This document shows, one piece after another, positions 17,984 through 25,027 of a stretch of 64,000 nucleotides of DNA (position 1 is the first letter of the stretch; each line of letters begins with the position of its first letter). Source of the stretch: Phycisphaerales bacterium (GTDB taxonomy: Bacteria; Planctomycetota; Phycisphaerae; UBA1845). Where the stretch lies: NCBI GenBank assembly GCA_020639115.1, contig JACKHG010000005.1, forward strand, positions 124,001 through 188,000, written 5' to 3'. The translations under genes and the position numbers were made by a program. Under the pieces are notes generated by a model. It did no database searches. It was not told where the DNA came from and saw nothing but the letters and a program-made list of their open reading frames with translations.

Positions 17984-18049
17984 GACGCCACCTCGCAATG
18001 AAGTTCAGAAATGCCCCCCCATCAGCCCCCGCCACAACCGCCCCCCCAA

Positions 18050-18160
18050 CCTCAATCCCTCAATCCCTTAATCCCTCCACTCAATCCCTCAATCCCTTAA
18101 TCCCTCAATCCCTCCACTCAATCCCTCAATCCCTCCACTCAATCCCTCAATCCCTCCCCC
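18050..18160 (+). repeat. Short tandem repeat, CAATCCCT family
   Basis: About thirteen units of the octamer CAATCCCT with variants TTAATCCCT and CACTCAATCCCT, filling the whole gap between the kinase stop (18161) and the upstream region of the HEAT-like gene. In 111 bases there is no other signal. Same style as the other octamer families in this window, but a different unit. Confidence 0.9.
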
Positions 18161-19351
18161 TCACCTCGTCATCCGCAACACCAACACCAGCCCCAGCACA
18201 AACCCCAGCACCCACGGCAACGCATTCAACGCCGCCACCCCCAACATCACCAGCGGATGCGCCGAAACCTCCTCCGGCTGCCCTCGCCGACCCGCCGCCG
18301 CCTCCCCGAACAACGCGTCGTACGACCACTCCCGGCACGACTCCAACTCCTCCCGCATCCGGTCCGCCGTCGAAAAACGATCCGCCGACTGCGCAGCGCA
18401 CGCCCGCGCAATCACCTCCTCCAGCCGGCGCGAATCCCACTTGTCCGCCGACTCGTGCACGAACGCCGGCAACTTCGGAAACGTCGCACCCGCCGGACCC
18501 GCCAGCAACTCGTGCAGCATCCGCCCCATCGCAAACGTGTCCGCCGTCAGATCCATGCACGCGTCCGGCGGCATGTACTCCGGCGTCCCCACGTGACTTG
18601 GCGTGTCCCCCACCGTCGTGATCATTCCGATGTCGCTCAGCTTCGGCTCGCGATCCACGAAAACAATGTTCGCCGGCTTGATGTCCCGATGCGCCAGCCC
18701 CACCCGGTGCAACCGCGCCAACCCCTGCAAGAGCCGCAGCACCACCTCCACCGCCACCCCCACCGAAACCGGTTTGCCGTGGATCACCTGCCGCAACGTC
18801 AACGCCCGGTACTTCGCCGGTAACGCCTCCCGCACCGGCCGCCGCGTCACGTCGTCGTCCGCCAGATCCATCGTGTAGTAAAGTCTTTCCCCATGGATGC
18901 CCACGTGGTACACGCGCACCAGGTTCGGATGCGGCTCCACCTGCCGGCAGTAGATCTCCAGCGCCGCCAGCTCCCGGCAGGTCACGTCCGCCTCCGACAA
19001 CCGCCGCAGATCGATCACCTTCAGCGCCCGGAACACCCCCACCCGGTCACGCACCGCCCACACCGTGCCGAACGCTCCCTCCCCGCACAGATGCACGCAC
19101 GTGTAATCCGGAATATCCCATTCCGCCTTCGAGACCGTCGTGCCCGCACCGACCGTCGCCCCCACCGGCGCGTCCCGCACCGCCCGCCGCAGGATCCGCG
19201 CATCGAGGTCCGCATGCTGCAGCCGCGACAGCAACTCCCGGCACAGCACGCACGCCTCCACGTGCGCCAGCAACGCGTCCGCCTGCGCATCCGCGAGCCC
19301 CCCCGCCTCCAGCGCCCGCAACTGCGCCGGCTCCGGACACGGACCCGTCAC
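18161..19351 (-). CDS. Membrane-anchored Ser/Thr protein kinase with zinc-finger-like N-terminus
   Basis: 396 residues from the GTG at 19349-19351, which overlaps the TGA of the sigma gene (GTGA); the much longer open frame upstream is antiparallel-free but out of frame with the sigma gene and is not real. Residues 30-37 hold an H-x3-C-x2-C trio (HVEACVLC) like anti-sigma zinc fingers. Kinase motifs: GEGAFG (90-95), ALKVID lysine 111, HRDIKPANI (221-229), DIG (240-242) where most kinases have DFG, and GTPEYMPPD. A C-terminal membrane helix (LPWVLGFVLGLVLVL) ends the protein, so the kinase faces the cytoplasm. Coupled to the ECF sigma factor, it probably controls that factor. Confidence 0.9.
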   Translation of the reverse strand: MTGPCPEPAQLRALEAGGLADAQADALLAHVEACVLCRELLSRLQHADLDARILRRAVRDAPVGATVGAGTTVSKAEWDIPDYTCVHLCGEGAFGTVWAVRDRVGVFRALKVIDLRRLSEADVTCRELAALEIYCRQVEPHPNLVRVYHVGIHGERLYYTMDLADDDVTRRPVREALPAKYRALTLRQVIHGKPVSVGVAVEVVLRLLQGLARLHRVGLAHRDIKPANIVFVDREPKLSDIGMITTVGDTPSHVGTPEYMPPDACMDLTADTFAMGRMLHELLAGPAGATFPKLPAFVHESADKWDSRRLEEVIARACAAQSADRFSTADRMREELESCREWSYDALFGEAAAGRRGQPEEVSAHPLVMLGVAALNALPWVLGFVLGLVLVLRMTR

Positions 19352-19917
19352 GCCAGCCCGTCCGTCAGCTCTGCCCACTGCTGCTTCAGCTTCGCCAGCA
19401 CCCGCGACTTGGCCACGTAGATCTGATTGGCTGTCATTCCCAGCGATTCGCCGATCTCCCGCACCGACCGCTCCTCCAGCACGTACATCTCGAACGCCCG
19501 GAATGTCATCGGCGCCACCTCGTGCCGGATCCGACTCAGACAATACAACAGATGCGTCCGGTTCCACTCCCGCTCCCACGAAAGCCCCGGCTCCTCCTCC
19601 CGCTGCTGCTCCCGCGCAAAATCCACCGTCCGCGCCCGCACCTCCCGCCCGTGCTTGCGCAACTGGTCGCTCACCTTGTGCTCGATCATGCCCCGCAGCC
19701 AGCCCCGGAAGCTCACCTGCCGGCGGAAACTCTGAATCCCCGTCGCGATCGCCGTCATGCACTGCTGCGCAACGTCCTCCGACTCCTCCGGCGTCAGCCC
19801 GCGCACCACCGCGTACTTCAGCAGCATCGGCCGGTATACCCGGTCGAACTCCTCCCATGACAACGCATCTTCAGGGTTCTTGATCCGGCTGAGCAGGCTC
19901 GTCCGTGTGTCGTCCAC
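19348..19917 (-). CDS. ECF-type RNA polymerase sigma factor
   Basis: 189 residues from the GTG at 19915-19917, which has GGGAG six bases upstream. The open frame reaches 19974, but that would place the TATAAT box at 19963-19968 inside the gene. Region 2 is visible in FDRVYRPMLLKYAVVRGLTPEESEDVAQQ and FRGWLRGMIEHKVSDQLR; region 4 in EMYVLEERSVREIGESLGMTANQIYVAKSRVLAKLK. The opening VDDTRTSLLSRI and the linked kinase match the planctomycete ECF groups that work with a Ser/Thr kinase in place of a classical anti-sigma factor. Translationally coupled to that kinase by a GTGA overlap. Confidence 0.92.
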   Translation of the reverse strand: MDDTRTSLLSRIKNPEDALSWEEFDRVYRPMLLKYAVVRGLTPEESEDVAQQCMTAIATGIQSFRRQVSFRGWLRGMIEHKVSDQLRKHGREVRARTVDFAREQQREEEPGLSWEREWNRTHLLYCLSRIRHEVAPMTFRAFEMYVLEERSVREIGESLGMTANQIYVAKSRVLAKLKQQWAELTDGLA

Positions 19918-19962
19918 CAGAGTCTCCCGGCTGACTCGCGCGCAGATTGGTCTTTGCCTTAG

Positions 19963-19968
19963 ATTATA
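19963..19968 (-). promoter_or_regulatory. -10 box of the ECF sigma gene
   Basis: A perfect TATAAT on the minus strand, 46 bases ahead of the chosen GTG start, in otherwise GC-rich DNA. No good -35 match at 16-18 bases, so it may depend on an activator or on an extended contact. Confidence 0.5.
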
Positions 19969-20397
19969 GCACACCCGCCCGCTCCCGCCGAACCCTCAAT
20001 TCCAATCCCTTTCCCGCGCAGCCAATCAGATGCGCAAGATGGGAGCGCAATATCGGAGCGGGGGGGGCAAAGCCCCCCGACACCACCGCCCGAAAACCGA
20101 GGCCCGCCCGACCCCACCCGCCCCGGCCAAAACTTTTTTTCGATTCCCGTGTAAGAAATACCGCCCGACCCGCGACTCCAGGGTGGGGTGAGCGAGACAG
20201 CCGCCAACCGGCGGCCTATTCGACTCCGCGCGTCGCGAGCGTCCGGGGCGCATACCCGACCTGCGTCCCCCGCTCCGGCGCCAACCCTGCGCGCCCGACT
20301 CCTTCCCAGCCGGCGGCGCATGCGCCAGTGCCTATCCATCAGCTCGCAACTCCTCCGCATGCGCCCGCCGGCCGGACTCCCCCCGTCAGCGGGCGAT

Positions 20398-20426
20398 TTG
20401 CAACGCACGCAGCACCTTGGTATTAT
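20398..20426 (+). promoter_or_regulatory. Sigma-70-like promoter for the PEP-CTERM-like gene
   Basis: TTGCAA (20398-20403), a 17-base spacer, and TATTAT (20421-20426), 70 bases upstream of the ATG at 20497. Spacing is ideal and the region is locally AT-rich. Confidence 0.55.
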
Positions 20427-20496
20427 TCAACCTGGACATTTAAACCCGGCGAATAACGGGGAAGAGAGAGATGCAACCGGAAAGGAGACAATCCCA

Positions 20497-21153
20497 ATGG
20501 CATCTCGCATCCTCTTCACCATCGCCGTCGCGTCCTTCGCCGCCACCACCCACGCCGCCACCGTCAGCATCCAGTGGCTGACCGACACCGCGTCGCAGAC
20601 CATCACGACGCCGCCCAACAGCACGGTCACCGCCCAGGTGTCGCTCGACCTGATCGCGGGCGAGTCAACTGCGGGACTCATCTCGTGGTTTACCGACACC
20701 ACCCCAGACCTGGAGATCGGCCAGCAGCGCACGAGCGTTCCCGGTTGGCAGACTGGCCAATATCCCGGCGACCTCGCCGTCGCCCAATTGGCGTTCGCTG
20801 CAGACGTCCCTCTGGAAACTAATCTGAACGGGCCGCTCAGTCTCGTCCTCGGAGAGTTCGACATCATCGTCTCCGGCTCCCCCGGCACGACGCTGCCGCT
20901 CGCGCTCGATGCCTCGGGCTCGCCCTTGGGCCTGATTGATGAGGTTGGTCAGAGCTACACCTGGGATGCCCGCTACAACACCACCGTGCCGGGCTACGTG
21001 GCCTACGGCGATTTCGGAAACCCGGGCTGGGGCCACAACATCAGCTCGGGCCATCAGCCCGACCCCAACCCCCTGTTCGTCACCGTTTCCCCCGAGCCAG
21101 CCTCTGCCCTGCTGCTCGCCTGCGGAGCACTCGCCCTCATGCGCCGACGTTGA
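20497..21153 (+). CDS. Exported protein with PEP-CTERM-like C-terminal sorting signal
   Basis: 218 residues. Start ATG 20497 has AAGGAG about eight bases upstream; the longer open frame from 20188 would run through the promoter. Signal peptide residues 1-21 (LFTIAVASFAATTHA-A). The middle is beta-rich and low in charge (STVTAQVSLDLIAGES, SLVLGEFDIIVSGSPG). The last 22 residues read SPEPASALLLACGALALMRRR: a proline-containing P-E-P motif, a hydrophobic helix and an Arg cluster, the layout recognised by exosortase for surface anchoring. No exosortase gene is in the window. Function otherwise unknown. Confidence 0.87.
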   Translation: MASRILFTIAVASFAATTHAATVSIQWLTDTASQTITTPPNSTVTAQVSLDLIAGESTAGLISWFTDTTPDLEIGQQRTSVPGWQTGQYPGDLAVAQLAFAADVPLETNLNGPLSLVLGEFDIIVSGSPGTTLPLALDASGSPLGLIDEVGQSYTWDARYNTTVPGYVAYGDFGNPGWGHNISSGHQPDPNPLFVTVSPEPASALLLACGALALMRRR

Positions 21154-21201
21154 GCCCCCTCGCCCCCCCCACGGCGCATGTCCAACCACGCTGGCGTCGG
21201 G

Positions 21202-21207
21202 TACAAT
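21202..21207 (+). promoter_or_regulatory. -10 box of rnpB
   Basis: TACAAT eight bases before the first paired base of RNase P RNA. The -35 position (about 21179-21184) reads TGTCCA, a weak match. Confidence 0.5.
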
Positions 21208-21214
21208 CGCCCCC

Positions 21215-21667
21215 GCAGCGAAGCGGGCGGCGGCGATCGCTCGGTGCAGCGCAAGCTGCACCGGGAGGAAAGTCCGAACTGGACAGGGCACGGTGGTTGG
21301 TAACACCAACCCGGCGCAAGCCGCGGGAAAGTGCCACAGAAAAGATACCGCCCTCGACACGCCGCAGCCCCGACATGGTCGGGGCCGACCGCGCAGCGGG
21401 CGGTTCCGCCCAGCGGAACGCGGCGAGTCAAGGGTAAGGGTGAAATGGTGCGGTAAGAGCGCACCGCGCGATCGGTGACGGTCGCGGCAGGGTAAACCCC
21501 ACCGCCAGCAAGCCCAAGCAGCAGCCGCAGGACGGCCCGTCCATTACCGGCTGCGGGTAGGGCGCTCGAGCCGGCAGGCAACTGCCGGCCCAGATGAATG
21601 ATCGCCCGCCCGGCGGTCACGCGGTCGCCGGGCGAACAGAATTCGGCTTACCCGCCCGCTTCGCTGC
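21215..21667 (+). ncRNA. rnpB: RNase P RNA (catalytic subunit, type A)
   Basis: About 453 bases. Helix P1 closes the molecule: GCAGCGAAGCGGGCGG at 21215-21230 is complementary to CCGCCCGCTTCGCTGC at 21652-21667. The universally conserved 5' core GAGGAAAGTCCGAAC lies at 21266-21280, with the ACAGAAAAGATACCGCC region downstream, and the 3' core AGATGAATGATCGCC plus GAACAGAATTCGGCTTA near 21593-21650. It processes the 5' ends of pre-tRNAs. Its position between a PEP-CTERM-like gene and a phage-like operon shows no operon link. Confidence 0.97.
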
Positions 21668-21728
21668 CTTGATACTCCCCCCCCCCGACAACCATGCCTG
21701 TGATCTCCCCAACCGTCGCCGGCACGCC

Positions 21729-21763
21729 CCATTCATCATTCCGCATTCATCATTCATCATTTA
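21729..21763 (+). repeat. Short tandem repeat, TTCATCATTC family, copy 3
   Basis: ATTCATCATTCCGCATTCAT followed by two more CATTCATC units, preceded by GGCACGCCC. It overlaps the 3' end of the leftward operon, so the last codons of that gene (KLNDE) are encoded by the repeat. Confidence 0.85.
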
Positions 21764-22304
21764 GCTTTTCCCCATCACCCGCCGCCCCCGCGTCCAACCC
21801 GACGCCGTAAATCTGCCGCACCATCTCGTCAAAATAACCCGGCACCGGCCGCAGCGTACCATCGTACGCCGCCCCCTTCCCCTTCTGCGCCAGCGCCGCC
21901 AACCGCACCGCCAGGTCCACCCGCCGGCTCGCCGTCTCCGCCCTCCGCTGCTCCGCGATGATCTTCGAAACCCGCGTGATCTTCGCCAGCGGCAGCGCAT
22001 TGACCGCACCCCGCAACGCGTCGAACAGGTCGCAGAGCACGCAGTAATACGCTCCCTGCCCCACCCGATCGCCTTCACGCGGCGCCTGGTTCAACGCACC
22101 CAGCGCATCATTCAGCACCGCCCCCACGAGCTTCAGACACGCCCGGTGCGCCTGCGTCTGCTTCAACGTCGGACCGCGGCGTGAACGCTTCTCCTCCCGC
22201 CCGGTGTGCGCCTCGCACCCCGTCGACTTCCCGTCGCCGCGCGCCGCCGTAGGACCCTGCGCCTCCTGCGCCTCGACCGGCTCCTCACTGCGTTGCCTGC
22301 TCAT
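21750..22304 (-). CDS. Hypothetical protein, last gene of a five-gene phage-like operon
   Basis: 184 residues from the ATG at 22302-22304, which overlaps the preceding stop (ATGA). A hydrophilic charged N-terminal third (EEPVEAQEAQ, GREEKRSRRG) precedes a helical body, with LKLVGAVLNDALGALNQAPREGDRVGQG and ETASRRVDLAVRLAALAQKGKG. In Mu-like phages the comparable position, after a small winged-helix protein, is held by the small terminase subunit; size and helical content would fit, but I see no diagnostic motif. The C-terminus runs into a tandem repeat and no large terminase follows, so the module seems cut. Confidence 0.6.
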   Translation of the reverse strand: MSRQRSEEPVEAQEAQGPTAARGDGKSTGCEAHTGREEKRSRRGPTLKQTQAHRACLKLVGAVLNDALGALNQAPREGDRVGQGAYYCVLCDLFDALRGAVNALPLAKITRVSKIIAEQRRAETASRRVDLAVRLAALAQKGKGAAYDGTLRPVPGYFDEMVRQIYGVGLDAGAAGDGEKLNDE

Positions 22305-22618
22305 GGGTTCATCGCCGGATCGTCGATCAGGTGGTCCGCCAGCTCCACGCCCCGGCTCGTCAACCGGAACCACCGCTGCCGCCACGGCGTCAACCGCTCG
22401 TCCGCCTCACGCTCCGCCACCACCCGCTGGAGATATCCCTTCTCGCACAGGTACGCCAGGTCCCGCCGGAAATACTCCCACTCCAGCGCCGGAAACAAGC
22501 CCAGCAGGCTGCGCATGAGCTGCTCAGCCGGCAACGCCGTCGGATACAGCATCTTCAGCGCCACCACCGCCTCGTTGCGGATGCTCTTGATCTCCCGCGC
22601 CGTTCGCCCGTTCGCCAT
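22301..22618 (-). CDS. Small winged-helix-like protein of the phage-like operon
   Basis: 105 residues from the ATG at 22616-22618, overlapping the preceding TGA by one base; the open frame to 22744 is not used. It reads as a winged-helix domain: SIRNEAVVALKMLYPTALPAEQLMRSLLG, ALEWEYFRRDLAYLCEKGYLQRV, then a strand pair RQRWFRLTSRGVELADHLI. The pattern of a helix-turn-helix that separates early strands from TSRGVELA is common in small phage and ArsR-like proteins. A comparable protein precedes the terminase small subunit in Mu-like phages. Function inferred only. Confidence 0.6.
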   Translation of the reverse strand: MANGRTAREIKSIRNEAVVALKMLYPTALPAEQLMRSLLGLFPALEWEYFRRDLAYLCEKGYLQRVVAEREADERLTPWRQRWFRLTSRGVELADHLIDDPAMNP

Positions 22619-22959
22619 CACTCCCGCTCCTTTCCCCCCGCGCCGCGCACCCGCGGCTCCCACCGCGCGTCCGCCTGCAACTCCGTCACCAGCGCCGCCA
22701 TCTGCTCGATCCGGCCCCGCGCCCACATGCTCTCCCGCAACCATTCCTCCTTCGTCGCGTAGTCCCGCCGCACCTCCGTCACCTCGTCGCGCAACCGCTC
22801 CATTGTGGATTCCACAATCGCCGCCCGCGCCCCCGCCTCGGCCCGCGCCGCCCGCAACTGCTCCCGCAGGCCCTTCACGTACAGCACCAGCATCGCCAGC
22901 GGCGCCCCCGCGACGGCGGCCAGCACCCCGGCGTCGTATCCCGCGCCCGCGACCATCAC
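22618..22959 (-). CDS. Small membrane/coiled-coil protein of the phage-like operon
   Basis: 113 residues. One N-terminal hydrophobic helix (GVLAAVAGAPLAMLVLYVKGL) is followed by a long charged coiled coil (LREQLRAARAEAGARAAIVESTMERLRDEVTEV) and a tail. This is the layout of Mu gp25-like (DUF2730-type) proteins, which sit in the same relative place in Mu-like phages. Start codon overlaps the upstream stop by four bases; its own stop overlaps the next start by one base. Confidence 0.6.
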   Translation of the reverse strand: MMVAGAGYDAGVLAAVAGAPLAMLVLYVKGLREQLRAARAEAGARAAIVESTMERLRDEVTEVRRDYATKEEWLRESMWARGRIEQMAALVTELQADARWEPRVRGAGGKERE

Positions 22960-23222
22960 GCCGGCCCCCGCCCCGCGAGCACCACGTCCAGCACCTGCCC
23001 CACCAGGTCCAGAAAACCCCGCACGGTCACCGCCTCGACCCGGCCTGCCGCGAGCTCCTGCCGGAAACGCTGCATCACCGCGTCGTCCGCGAGCCGCCGC
23101 ACCGCCGTCTCCCGCGGCGGCCCACTTAAGACTTCCCCAATCGCGTCCTCACCGCCCGCCACGCCGGGAACCGCTCCGTCCAACCGGCTCAACAACGCGT
23201 CCAACTCCGCCAGCGCACTCAT
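22956..23222 (-). CDS. Small hypothetical protein of the phage-like operon
   Basis: 88 residues, mostly helical and acidic: MSALAELDALLSRLDG, AVRRLADDAVMQRFRQELAAG, VTVRGFLDLVGQVLDVVL. No signal peptide or known motif. Overlaps both neighbours by four bases (ATGA), so it is translationally coupled. Not recognised. Confidence 0.55.
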   Translation of the reverse strand: MSALAELDALLSRLDGAVPGVAGGEDAIGEVLSGPPRETAVRRLADDAVMQRFRQELAAGRVEAVTVRGFLDLVGQVLDVVLAGRGPA

Positions 23223-23770
23223 GACCTGCCCTCCTCCGCACTTCCCGTCACCATGCTCCGCCCGACCGCAGGCTCCGCCGCCTGCCCAGCCGCCTCACCC
23301 GCCTGCGCGTCGCGCCGCGCCTCCAACACCCGCCGCAGGTACGCCCGCGCCTCCTCGTCCAGCGCCAGACCCTCCAGCGCAAAGCCCCGCAGATCCCGCG
23401 CCACCTCCTGCGCCAACCCCACGTTCTCCCGCGCCGCGTCGTACCGCGCCCACGCCACCCGCCGATCCGCACGCACCCGCGCCAGCGCCGCCCCGAACGC
23501 ATCCGCGTGCGCCGCCATCGCCGCGTCGTCCGCATGATCCCGACGCGTCCGCGCAACAAAGGCCGCCACCACCGCCTGCTCGCGACCGTCATCCGCCCGC
23601 TCCAGATCCTCCCGGTACTCCGCGAGCGCCCGCCCCAACTCGCCCGCGAGCGCATCCAACGCGTCAGCCGCCGCCAGCTCCACCCGCGCCCGCCCGGCGC
23701 AGCCCAACGCTTCAGACCCCAACACACCCGCCACGACCACCGCCAACCATCTCGTCCGCCCCGTTCTCAT
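23219..23770 (-). CDS. Putative lipoprotein with coiled-coil body, first gene of the operon
   Basis: 183 residues from the ATG at 23768-23770 (MRTGRTRW); the longer frame to 23878 lacks support. A lipoprotein signal peptide ends in LGSEALGC, with the lipidated Cys near residue 23. The rest is Ala/Arg-rich alpha-helical with long heptad-like stretches (DALAGELGRALAEYREDLERADDGREQ). A lysis-type spanin lipoprotein would be a reasonable reading in a phage module, but the sequence alone does not prove it. Divergent from the zinc-ribbon gene at 23954. Confidence 0.55.
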   Translation of the reverse strand: MRTGRTRWLAVVVAGVLGSEALGCAGRARVELAAADALDALAGELGRALAEYREDLERADDGREQAVVAAFVARTRRDHADDAAMAAHADAFGAALARVRADRRVAWARYDAARENVGLAQEVARDLRGFALEGLALDEEARAYLRRVLEARRDAQAGEAAGQAAEPAVGRSMVTGSAEEGRS

Positions 23771-23953
23771 CGCACCCTCCATTCCCCGCGGGCAGCATCG
23801 CCCCCAACACGCAACAGCACCCCTACTACTTGACGGGCGCTTCACGTCTGCCACGGTCCTGCGCGAGAAACCTCCCAAAAAACTCCGCCTCCCCCCGCTC
23901 CGCCCCGTCTGCTATCATGTCTCCCGCCCCAATGGAGCCCTCGGACCCGCAGC

Positions 23954-24919
23954 ATGCCCGCCCCCGACCCCCAATCACCCGACGCCCAAACACCCGACGC
24001 CCTGATGCCCGACGCCCCAACACCCGCAGACCAAGCCCCCGACGCCCAGGCGCCAACCACCGCGGCCGACGGCGTGCCCGCAGACGTCCCGCCCGATCAG
24101 CTCCTCTGCCCCGCCTGCGACTACCGCCTCTACGGTCTCCGCGAACCCCGCTGCCCCGAGTGCGGTACCGCCTTCACCTGGGACGACGTCCGCTCCGCCG
24201 CACGCGCCGGCTCGGACATGTTCGAGCACCGCTTCCGCACCCAACCCCTCCGCTCCCTCCTGCGCACCTGGTACCGCGCCGCCTTCTGGCCCGAACGCGT
24301 CTGGCAGCGCCTCCGCGCCCTCAACCGCCCCGTTGCCCTCCCCCTCATCCTCTTCATCGCCCTCCAGGTCGTCGTCTTCACCCACGGCTACGAAGCCGTC
24401 GCCCGCGGAATCGAACCCGCCATGAACCACGTCAGCCGCTGGATGAGCGGCGCGCACGCCACCCCCCTTTGGGTATTCACCTACCGCATGGCCGTCGACT
24501 TCGACTTCTTCCCGCGCATGCTCGCCTGGTACGTGTTTACCCTCACGTTCATGCTCATCCTCGGCCGGTCCGCCTCCTACGCCGGCAGCTACTGGCGCCA
24601 CGTCCTGCGCATCTACGCCCACGCCACCGCCTTCGCCGCCCTCTGCCCCGCCATCTGGTGCCTCCTCGAAGCCTGCGTCGACGCCAGCCTCTTCTTCCGC
24701 ACGCCGGGCGCCGGCGCCCCCTTCACCCTCCCCTTCAACCCCCGCGCCTACTACTACCTCGCCCAGGGCATCTTCGTCGTCGCCGTACTCGTCACCTGGT
24801 ACCACCTCCGCATCGCCTACCGCGACTACCTCCACGTCCGCTACGCCGCCTTCGCAGCCGGCCTCGTCATGCTCTCGGGCTACATCTTCGCCGACCTCAC
24901 CCTCACCGTGATGCTGTAA
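23954..24919 (+). CDS. Multi-pass membrane protein with N-terminal zinc ribbon
   Basis: 321 residues. A low-complexity leader made of PDA/PDAQ/TPDA units (residues 1-40) precedes a zinc ribbon CPACDYRLYGLREPRCPECG (about 52-71), the same ribbon as in three other genes of the window. The remainder has four to five hydrophobic helices (PLILFIALQVVVF, MLAWYVFTLTFMLILG, GIFVVAVLVTWY, GLVMLSGYIFADLTLTVML). Cytoplasmic ribbon plus Yip1-like membrane bundle is a frequent planctomycete layout with no known role. Confidence 0.82.
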   Translation: MPAPDPQSPDAQTPDALMPDAPTPADQAPDAQAPTTAADGVPADVPPDQLLCPACDYRLYGLREPRCPECGTAFTWDDVRSAARAGSDMFEHRFRTQPLRSLLRTWYRAAFWPERVWQRLRALNRPVALPLILFIALQVVVFTHGYEAVARGIEPAMNHVSRWMSGAHATPLWVFTYRMAVDFDFFPRMLAWYVFTLTFMLILGRSASYAGSYWRHVLRIYAHATAFAALCPAIWCLLEACVDASLFFRTPGAGAPFTLPFNPRAYYYLAQGIFVVAVLVTWYHLRIAYRDYLHVRYAAFAAGLVMLSGYIFADLTLTVML

Positions 24920-25027
24920 CCGCCCGCGCCCCGCCCCCCGCGGAAATCCTGCGGCCTTCACCCGTCAATTTCCGATAAACACGCGTCAATCCGCGCGCCG
25001 ATCGGATCGCCGCGCCAGGAGCCGTGC

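Larger units (their letters stand above)
19918..20496. other. Divergent intergenic region between sigma factor and PEP-CTERM-like gene
   Basis: 579 bases with the sigma-gene leader and -10 box on the left, a strong GC hairpin GGGGGGGC-AAA-GCCCCCC at about 20060-20079, and the rightward promoter at 20398-20426. Open frames here have no protein-like features. Confidence 0.6.

Noticed and set aside
18050..18160. CAATCCCT array as a CRISPR or origin iteron
   Set aside because: Units are 8 bases without spacers, and there is no dnaA, repA or DnaA-box cluster nearby.
19351..19858. N-terminal extension of the kinase frame
   Set aside because: This part overlaps the sigma factor gene in another frame and has shadow-like Gly/Ala/Arg composition. 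The GTG at 19349-19351 with its GTGA overlap is the natural start.
20060..20079. G/C hairpin as a transcription terminator
   Set aside because: It lies in the divergent region upstream of both flanking genes, without a T-tract, so there is no transcript for it to terminate on present evidence. Mentioned only in the region entry.
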